Origin: Methanobrevibacter sp.
GTDB lineage: Archaea; Methanobacteriota; Methanobacteria; Methanobacteriales; Methanobacteriaceae
Assembly (NCBI RefSeq): GCF_015062985.1
Contig: NZ_SUTI01000010.1
Span: 1-64,000 of the forward strand
DNA length: 64,000 nt
Direction: 5' to 3'
This document shows, in pieces, positions 57,755 through 64,000 of this stretch. The position numbers were made by a program, and so were the translations under genes. Each line of letters starts with the position of its first letter. Positions within the stretch are counted from its first letter, which is position 1. The notes beneath the pieces were generated by a model that was not told the DNA's origin, searched no databases, and was given only the letters and a program-made list of their open reading frames with translations.

Positions 57755-60072
57755 AGAAGTTTTTTCTCTTTAATTTCTTTTTGGAAATACAGATATTTTG
57801 AATCAATTACCTTTCTAATGTTTTCTGCTGTTTTTTTACCGATACCTTCAACTTCCTGAAGTTCGCTTTCTGATGCATTCAAAACATTTGCAACAGACCC
57901 GAAGTGCTGCAATAAATTTTTAGCATTGACGGGACCGATATTAGGTAAAGATTCGACTATGAACAATTGCTGCTCCAAAAGACTGACAGGTTTTTTATCT
58001 GTTCTAATCTGAATTGGAGTTCTTTCACCGTTTTGTTCCCTTACAGCTATCCTTTTAATCATGGCTGCAGTATCCTGCGCATTTCGTGTAGGAATGATGC
58101 TTATGCCAAAATCGATTGCAATGGAAGCCAATGAACCCCGTATTGCATTTGGATTAACCATACCATTATACAAATCATCCCCCTCCAAAATCATTATAGG
58201 ATGCTTGAACTCTTCAGATAATTCTTTGGCCTGTTTAAACAATCTCTTATCAATTAATGAATCGACAAAATCCTTTGCGGTTTTTCTCTCAATAGCTACT
58301 TCATCGCTGACCTGATAATCGGCAACAGCCATGGAATGCACCTTAACGTCGATTTCCATTTCTGTTAAATGTCTGATTACTTTTGAATTGCCTTCACGAG
58401 AATCCGCATAAACTATAGGGAAATCATTTTCATTCTTAGGCCTTTCAATAACTTTAATCTTCTTTTCATTTTCCATTCTCTCAGTAGCGGACTCATTCAG
58501 CTCTTTCAAAACATCAGGATCTATAAGCTGGTTTTTCATCATGTCCTCTTTTCTGATTGAAGACCAGAAATAGGCTTCATCCCTTGTACCGTTTGTTACT
58601 AAAACCTTAACACGGCCTGTTCTTTTACGTCCGGTCCTTCCACGTCTTTGAATCATTCTAACTTCCGATGGCACAGGCTCATATAAAACAACCAGGTCAA
58701 CTGCAGGAATATCAATACCCTCTTCAGCAACACTTGTTGAAATCAATACATCATATTCCCCTTTTCTGAATGACTTGATAATAGCTTTCTGTTCCTTTTG
58801 AGTCAGACCCTTTTCACCATCCTTTTGTGCTTGACCAAAGAATTTTGCAGATTTAATGCCCTCTTTTTCAAGTTTCTGATGAATCATTTCAAGAGTATCC
58901 CTATATTGTGTGAATACCATAATCTTTGAAGAGTTTTCATCACTTTTATCATCAAATCTGGAGGTTTTAAGTTTTGTCTGGCCATCGCCTTCACCCAATT
59001 CCTTCTTAAGAATTTTAGTGATTTCACGAAGTTTAGGATGTTCCCAACCATGTTTTTCGGCATCTCTAGCCATTTTGACTGCACGTCCAAAATTATCATC
59101 CCACATCAGGGATTTTGCAGCTTTGGTTTTCTTTTTACGCAGCCTTGCAACATACTTATTAAAAGTTTGTACGCCCTGGGTTTCAATCAGCTCCTGAGCA
59201 TGCTGAATGTTGATAACTGCACTCAATATGGAAATGGCATGGAACAGTTCCTTGTCCGGATTTGTAGTCCTTGCGATTTCACCCTGAATTCTTCCCCTTG
59301 CTTTTAAAATATCGACCTTACCGACGGAAACCGTTTTAATAACGCCCATATTTTTTAAAGCCTTGAGGCGCACCTTCAACGCTTTATCAACATGTGATTT
59401 GATTTTTTCAAGCTCTGAACTCATCTTTACCCGGACCCATTCAATCTCGACCGGATTGAAGTAAGGCTTTACATCAGGGTCGTCTTCTGTCTTTACTACA
59501 ATGTTTTGAATATAGAGATTTTCACAAACTTCCTTGATTTTATATTTGTCCGAACCCGGTGATGCGGTAAGAGCCAGAACAAGATTGAATTTGGATTCCT
59601 GTACGTATCGTGATGCCAGATACACATAGGAATAAGATCCTACAGCATGATGGCATTCATCAAATACTATTAAAGAGACACTGCTCAAGTCATATCGTCC
59701 ATTCAATAAGTCGGATTCGATTGTTTGGGGTGTTGCAGAGATGATTCTTGATTCTTCCCATCTCTTAACACGTTCATCGGTTTTGACGGCGCCTGTTATT
59801 GAAGTGCAGGGAAGATTGATAAATTCTTTAAAACTAGCTTCATGCTGAATTGCCAAAGGTTTAGAAGGAGCTAAAACAAGTACTTTTGAATTTTTAACCT
59901 TATACAATCTATCAGCAGCGACCAAAATAGCAATGATTGTTTTACCTAAAGCTGTCGGTGCAACAACCATCGTATTTCCTTTCTTTAATACATCCCCTGC
60001 AAGAATCTGTTGATATAACCTTGATTCAATTGCATCTTTTTTCAGTAAAGGATGATTAATATAGCTAGTCAT
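57751..60072 (-). CDS. hef: Hef helicase-nuclease (FANCM/XPF-like)
   Basis: A 773-residue archaeal fork-repair enzyme. The SF2 helicase has Walker A VVAPTALGKTIIAILVAADR, DECHHAVGSYSYVYL, LTASPG, and motif VI region IQRRGRTGRKRTGRVKVLV. The C-terminal XPF-type nuclease has IVYADSREGNSKVIRHLTEM and VAIERKTAKDFVDSLIDKRL; the usual Gly-Asp before it is Ala-Asp (AVADYQVS). Tandem helix-hairpin-helix motifs close it (LPNIGPVNAKNLLQHFG and VEGIGKKTAENIRKVI). The full length shows helicase and nuclease in one chain. Confidence 0.95.
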   Translation of the reverse strand: MTSYINHPLLKKDAIESRLYQQILAGDVLKKGNTMVVAPTALGKTIIAILVAADRLYKVKNSKVLVLAPSKPLAIQHEASFKEFINLPCTSITGAVKTDERVKRWEESRIISATPQTIESDLLNGRYDLSSVSLIVFDECHHAVGSYSYVYLASRYVQESKFNLVLALTASPGSDKYKIKEVCENLYIQNIVVKTEDDPDVKPYFNPVEIEWVRVKMSSELEKIKSHVDKALKVRLKALKNMGVIKTVSVGKVDILKARGRIQGEIARTTNPDKELFHAISILSAVINIQHAQELIETQGVQTFNKYVARLRKKKTKAAKSLMWDDNFGRAVKMARDAEKHGWEHPKLREITKILKKELGEGDGQTKLKTSRFDDKSDENSSKIMVFTQYRDTLEMIHQKLEKEGIKSAKFFGQAQKDGEKGLTQKEQKAIIKSFRKGEYDVLISTSVAEEGIDIPAVDLVVLYEPVPSEVRMIQRRGRTGRKRTGRVKVLVTNGTRDEAYFWSSIRKEDMMKNQLIDPDVLKELNESATERMENEKKIKVIERPKNENDFPIVYADSREGNSKVIRHLTEMEIDVKVHSMAVADYQVSDEVAIERKTAKDFVDSLIDKRLFKQAKELSEEFKHPIMILEGDDLYNGMVNPNAIRGSLASIAIDFGISIIPTRNAQDTAAMIKRIAVREQNGERTPIQIRTDKKPVSLLEQQLFIVESLPNIGPVNAKNLLQHFGSVANVLNASESELQEVEGIGKKTAENIRKVIDSKYLYFQKEIKEKKLL

Positions 60073-60150
60073 AGTTACAAATTTTGTTTTTAAATGTTTA
60101 TAAATGTTTTAAGAGAGCATTTGAAAAGTAATATCAATTTTCACATTGAA

Positions 60151-61659
60151 TTATAAATCAAAAATAACTGATTTGAATTTAGTGGCTGCTTCTCCAAGAG
60201 CTATTACCATTTCACAATCCAAGTTCAATGCCTTTCTCAAACCATCCCTGACCTCTTCTTCGGAAGCCCCGAGGGTTCCTTCTTTCACGAAGTCATCAAC
60301 ATGGTTTAAAAAGATTCTGTCATTCAGTTCAGGATTGGCCCTTAGTTTTTCCACTGCAATTTTTTGAGATGCGACTGAAGCCGGAACAATGAATTTTGAG
60401 AATTTCAAAACACTGTTGAATATGTCCAAATCACCGACATAACCTGATTCTGAAGAAACGGTAATTATTGTTGTGAAATCTCCGAATAGCTTATTGAATT
60501 CTTTCAATACTGTTTCAACCCCACCGGGATTGTGGGCATAATCAACAAAAATATTCTTACCGTTTACGGTTCCCACCTCTTCCATCCTTCCGCTTACGCC
60601 TGTAAAACTAGCAATTGAAGGTAAGATTTTTTCGTAAGGCAAGTTCAGGAATTTATGGGCCGCAATGATTACTCCAGTTAAGTTGTAAACATTGTGAAGT
60701 CCGTCAACCCCCATCTTTACGGTTAATTTTTCTGTTGGAGTGTGCAAGTCAAAAGTTCTGTTGGGCAAATCAATATTTGTGGCAACATAATCAACCTGCG
60801 GAGTTGTGATTCCGCATTTGCAGAAGTAATATCCGCAACCTGAAATGATTTCCTTTACAGCTATCTCATTTCCGCAAACACATTCCTTCATACCTATTGA
60901 ATCGGGAAGCTCGTCAAGCCCGAAGGTAATAACCTCTCCCTTAAAGTCGAGTTCCCTTAAAAGACCCATGATTGTCGGGTCATTACCGTTTACAATCAGC
61001 TGCCCAAGGCCCAACTCCTTGATGAATTCACCTTTTACATTGGCATAATCCATAAAGCTTCCAAGGTCATTCAAGTGATCAGGAGTGATGTTTGTTATCA
61101 AACCACTGGACATGGAAGTATTCTTGACAATCCTTCCTACAGTGCCTGGAACTCCGAATGTTCCCACTTCAAGAATTGCAACATCCCCGTCCAATCTTGA
61201 CTGTAGAATTGGAATGAATTCCGCATTGCCCTGCATACCTTCCAAATCATGTTCGCACGGTTTAATGCCATTGTCATAGGCAATCTTTTTAAGCAATGTG
61301 GTTGTGGTGGTTTTGCCGTTTGTACCAGTTATTCCAAACACCGGCTTTTCAGGCTGAATCATTTCAATGACATCACATAATTCCAAAATAGGCTTGTCAA
61401 TTTTTTTAAACAATTCAGAATCTTTAGGCAAACTGGCGGGAGGGATTATATAATCCGCCTTTTTGAAAAATGTTTCGGGAGTTTTCCCATAGAAAACATC
61501 AATATCATAACCTTCTAAAGCTTTTGCAAATCTGCAATCTTTTTTGAATGCTAAATCAGTTCCTATAACATCATATCCTCTTTGTTTAAGGATTCTTGCT
61601 ATTAAATTACCATTCGCTCCGCAAACACCAATAACTCCGAAGGTCTTATTTTTATTCAT
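60151..61659 (-). CDS. Mur ligase-family protein, probable pseudomurein peptide ligase (zinc-ribbon type)
   Basis: A 502-residue ATP-dependent ligase. An N-terminal Rossmann part (TFGVIGVCGANGNLIARILK) precedes the central ATPase with FGITGTNGKTTTTTLLKK (109-126) and LITNITPDHLNDLGSFMDYA. Unusually, four Cys at 260, 262, 280 and 282 (KECVCGNE and YFCKCGI) form a zinc-ribbon-like insert as in MurT. The C-terminal domain has GVSGRMEEVGTVNGKNIFVD and YAHNPGGVETVLKEF. Methanobacteriales build pseudomurein with such ligases. It overlaps the next Mur gene by 8 nt. Substrate is inferred. Confidence 0.82.
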   Translation of the reverse strand: MNKNKTFGVIGVCGANGNLIARILKQRGYDVIGTDLAFKKDCRFAKALEGYDIDVFYGKTPETFFKKADYIIPPASLPKDSELFKKIDKPILELCDVIEMIQPEKPVFGITGTNGKTTTTTLLKKIAYDNGIKPCEHDLEGMQGNAEFIPILQSRLDGDVAILEVGTFGVPGTVGRIVKNTSMSSGLITNITPDHLNDLGSFMDYANVKGEFIKELGLGQLIVNGNDPTIMGLLRELDFKGEVITFGLDELPDSIGMKECVCGNEIAVKEIISGCGYYFCKCGITTPQVDYVATNIDLPNRTFDLHTPTEKLTVKMGVDGLHNVYNLTGVIIAAHKFLNLPYEKILPSIASFTGVSGRMEEVGTVNGKNIFVDYAHNPGGVETVLKEFNKLFGDFTTIITVSSESGYVGDLDIFNSVLKFSKFIVPASVASQKIAVEKLRANPELNDRIFLNHVDDFVKEGTLGASEEEVRDGLRKALNLDCEMVIALGEAATKFKSVIFDL

Positions 61660-63037
61660 ACTTTTTACTTCCTATTTCCAGTCCTTTCATAATCTTGTCG
61701 ACAGTAGTCAATCTATCATATGCTATAAGCGGACCCATGTGCAGAATGATATCGCCGGGCTCTGAATATTTGAATGTCAATTCCGCTGCCTTTTCAATTG
61801 TTTCGACAGCCACCTTTTCGATTTTAGGATTTGTAATTGCATCCAAGATTTCCTGAGCGGCTTCCATTTCCACTTCCTGAGTGACCTCATTAAATCCGCT
61901 GGCTATAACCACTTTAATGTCATAACCATTGACTAATTGACCCACTTCAGTTTTATCCCTTACGGACAATGTATCAAAATGATCCAGGAATAAAACAACA
62001 CTTTCATCCTTAAAGTAATCCAATGTTATTTTCATTCCATCATATAAAAATGCTGAATCCAAAATTACTTTTCTGCCATTATACTCCCCGACATCCTCCA
62101 TGTGTGCCGGAAGTCCTTTAAATTCAGTCAATGCATCAATGATATCCTTTTCCTGAACTCCATATGTCAATGCGACAGCAGAAGCTGCAACAGAGTTTTC
62201 AAAGAAATAGCTCATCATGTGAAATGGAGTGGTGAATTCATTGTCACCATATCTGATAGTTAATGACTTATCTCCAACAGTTCCCTTAAAATCAACATCC
62301 TCATCCAATGCATAATATATCGCGTCGTCCCTGACTTTTTCGATGATATCCCTGCAGGAGTTGTTTGCAATGAACTTCTCACTCATTGCCTGCAGAACCA
62401 GTTTTCTTTGCTGATACCTTTCAAGTGAACCTCCAAATTCGGACAGATGGTCTTCTGCAATGTTTGTCAGAAGGCCAATTTTAACATTCAGTCTGTTCAA
62501 AAGACCGATTGTACCATGAGGAAGTTCGAATATGGCAATGTCGCAATCATTTGCCTTGCCTGTGACAATACCGTCAATTATTGCTTCTGAAACCAGGTTA
62601 TTGACAAGGGATGAACATGACCATACCTTATATCCTGCCTGCTTGAACAGGCTGGTTGTAATGAAAGTGGTGGTTGTCTTTCCCATGGTTCCTGTAATTC
62701 CAACAATGTCGACAGGAATCAGGTCATTGACTATCTTGGAAAATTCTTCATTGGTTAAAATTTTTAGGTCGGACTTTGCAATCTTTTGAGCTACCGGAGC
62801 GGAATCAGGTAATGTAGGCGGCATATACACGGCATCGAAGCCATCAACGGAGGGGTCCTTATTCGGCATATCTAAAACAACCCCTTCTTTTTCTATCTGA
62901 TTTAAGCTTCTTTGAAATTCTATTTTAAATTCAGAAATATCCTTCAAATCTGTTATGACAACATCATGGCCTAGATGGTTTAGTAGTCTTGCAACAGGCC
63001 TACTTGCATTTCCGGCACCTACAACTAAATATTTCAT
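61652..63037 (-). CDS. Mur ligase-family protein, probable pseudomurein peptide ligase
   Basis: A 461-residue relative of MurC/MurD. The N-terminal Rossmann domain MKYLVVGAGNASRPVARLLN is followed by the ATPase IVGITGTMGKTTTTFITTSL (P-loop 114-121) and LLTNIAEDHLSEFGGSLERY. The C-terminal domain keeps GLPAHMEDVGEYNGRKVILD but has SAFLYDGMKITLDYF where others have the D-x-A-H-N-P-x-S motif. ATG at 63037 fits the domain start; one 15 nt upstream is possible. Tandem with the zinc-ribbon ligase, so they likely act in sequence on the same peptide. Confidence 0.8.
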   Translation of the reverse strand: MKYLVVGAGNASRPVARLLNHLGHDVVITDLKDISEFKIEFQRSLNQIEKEGVVLDMPNKDPSVDGFDAVYMPPTLPDSAPVAQKIAKSDLKILTNEEFSKIVNDLIPVDIVGITGTMGKTTTTFITTSLFKQAGYKVWSCSSLVNNLVSEAIIDGIVTGKANDCDIAIFELPHGTIGLLNRLNVKIGLLTNIAEDHLSEFGGSLERYQQRKLVLQAMSEKFIANNSCRDIIEKVRDDAIYYALDEDVDFKGTVGDKSLTIRYGDNEFTTPFHMMSYFFENSVAASAVALTYGVQEKDIIDALTEFKGLPAHMEDVGEYNGRKVILDSAFLYDGMKITLDYFKDESVVLFLDHFDTLSVRDKTEVGQLVNGYDIKVVIASGFNEVTQEVEMEAAQEILDAITNPKIEKVAVETIEKAAELTFKYSEPGDIILHMGPLIAYDRLTTVDKIMKGLEIGSKKYE

Positions 63038-63099
63038 AAAAAGTCTTCCCATTAATTTATTATGTTAAATATTTGAATCTTATTAAATTTAAATTTTAA

Positions 63100-63143
63100 A
63101 GATTTAAAAAAAAGAAAATTAGAAAATTCATTCAAAATGAATT
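63100..63143 (-). terminator. Terminator after the aconitase X gene
   Basis: On the minus strand AATTCATT-TTG-AATGAATT (63125-63143) forms an 8-bp stem overlapping the stop codon of the gene, followed by a T-rich tract. It separates it from the Mur ligase genes. Confidence 0.65.
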
Positions 63144-64000
63144 AAATTTTCCACATCGTTATAAACAACATCAAGTCCACACATAGATGGAACATAATTT
63201 GCTGCTTTTGCTGAATTTACACCAATCACTTCAAAGCCCATCTCTTCAATAGGAGCTACAACCATACATGTGTCACATACAACGTTTCCGCCTGCTTTTT
63301 CAATGGCTTCTGTATAACCCATTCTGTCGGCTGTTGCCTTTACACTGACTGATGTGCAAATCCATAATTTGTTTTTAATAGTTTTTCCCTGAACGATATT
63401 GGCTACTCTTTTGATTTCCTCCAAAGATGCATGAGGACATCCCAAGCATATCAAATCAGGCTCTTTATCAGTGGTAGATAATTTTTGGCGGGTTTCTGAA
63501 ATTTCCTTTTCGGAAATAAACATTATGTCTTCAACATCATCCTTGCCTGCCATATCATATTCAGGAGTGACGCCTTCCATATGATAAAGCGCTACTGAAC
63601 CTGATGAAGCAAGTGCCGCGCCTAATGTTTTTAAATCATTGTTGTCAGGAGTATTCTGTAATTTGAAGTAAGGTACACCGCCACCGACAAATTTTCCGAT
63701 GATATAACCTAAAGCACCGAAATCAGCGCCCTTAAGTTCACAATTTACATTGACAATCAAATTTGCTTTCCTGTTTTGCTCCAAATGGAATCCATATAAT
63801 GGAGTTTTACCGACAATGGCTGCCGCCAATGCTGCAGGTCCGCCTTCACGATTGGTTCTGGCACCAATGACAGAATTAACATATGCAACGGCTGATGATT
63901 CTGACCAGGACACATGATCCCTGAATCTTGGAACATTGCCCACCAGATAAGGTGTGCAGGTACATGTTTTGGAAATTCCAAGATTTGCATATGCATCTAC
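63128..64000 (-). CDS. Phosphomevalonate dehydratase large subunit (aconitase X), partial
   Basis: The C-terminal 290 residues of an AcnX catalytic subunit; the gene runs off the right edge of the window. Seen: the cluster region GISKTCTCTPYLVGNVPRFR at the edge, WSESSAVAYVNSVIGARTNR, GKFVGGGVPYF, DLICLGCPHASLEEIKRVAN, and the final CDTCMVVAPIEEMGFEVIGV and VNSAKAANYVPSMCG. With the DUF126 small subunit it dehydrates 5-phosphomevalonate in the archaeal mevalonate pathway. The small subunit is encoded at 19848-20237. Confidence 0.9.
   Translation of the reverse strand, partial: VDAYANLGISKTCTCTPYLVGNVPRFRDHVSWSESSAVAYVNSVIGARTNREGGPAALAAAIVGKTPLYGFHLEQNRKANLIVNVNCELKGADFGALGYIIGKFVGGGVPYFKLQNTPDNNDLKTLGAALASSGSVALYHMEGVTPEYDMAGKDDVEDIMFISEKEISETRQKLSTTDKEPDLICLGCPHASLEEIKRVANIVQGKTIKNKLWICTSVSVKATADRMGYTEAIEKAGGNVVCDTCMVVAPIEEMGFEVIGVNSAKAANYVPSMCGLDVVYNDVENLIHFE

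Overview
The window looks like chromosome of a host-associated methanogen of the order Methanobacteriales, most likely Methanobrevibacter or a close relative. Grounds: low GC content, archaeal translation and replication genes (aIF2-alpha, L44e, S27e, Nop10, PCNA, GINS, RFC), a coenzyme F430 enzyme (CfbD), Mur-type ligases of the pseudomurein kind, phosphomevalonate dehydratase subunits, adhesin-like surface proteins, and GGTGAT-type Shine-Dalgarno sites about 3 nt before starts. Genus is inferred; no rRNA is present.

Layout. 1-4.1 kb: the 3' end of a tRNA-Arg, then on the minus strand an L44e-S27e-aIF2alpha-Nop10-PAC2 translation operon followed by a methanogen marker-like gene and an EndoQ repair nuclease. 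4.4-6.0 kb: GINS and PCNA. 6.5-12.9 kb: a complete trpEGDCFBA operon behind a promoter with TGTACA (TRP-box-like) sites. 13-21 kb: CPBP protease, XRE regulator, purB, copper ATPase, amidohydrolase, the small subunit of phosphomevalonate dehydratase and a zinc-ribbon membrane protein. 21-26.5 kb: truD, tRNA-Arg(GCG), a pilin-like protein, an AIR-synthase-like protein, hisH and cfbD.

26.6-43.5 kb is the accessory part: small and large surface proteins, a frame-disrupted TetR regulator, an SLC13/ArsB-type permease, YchF, a phosphoesterase pair with a holin-like membrane fusion, a SirTM sirtuin plus zinc macrodomain pair (protein ADP-ribosylation) facing an HxlR regulator, cbiE, a Get3/ArsA ATPase, a decayed DUF389 gene and two tandem 3-helix membrane proteins.

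43.8-64 kb returns to housekeeping: nadE (apparently starting at ATT), leuS, trmI, an HtpX protease with an EF-hand, rfcS-rfcL, aroE, hisS-hisI, a PIN-ATPase-KH protein, a TIM-barrel protein, Hef, two Mur ligases, and the partial aconitase-X large subunit of phosphomevalonate dehydratase, whose small subunit is 43 kb away.

The points most worth a second look are the archaeal SirTM/Zn-macrodomain module with its shared AGTAACT promoter element, the EF-hand inside HtpX, the frame-broken TetR with a candidate operator at a surface-protein promoter, and non-AUG starts. No CRISPR array, insertion sequence or prophage was seen.
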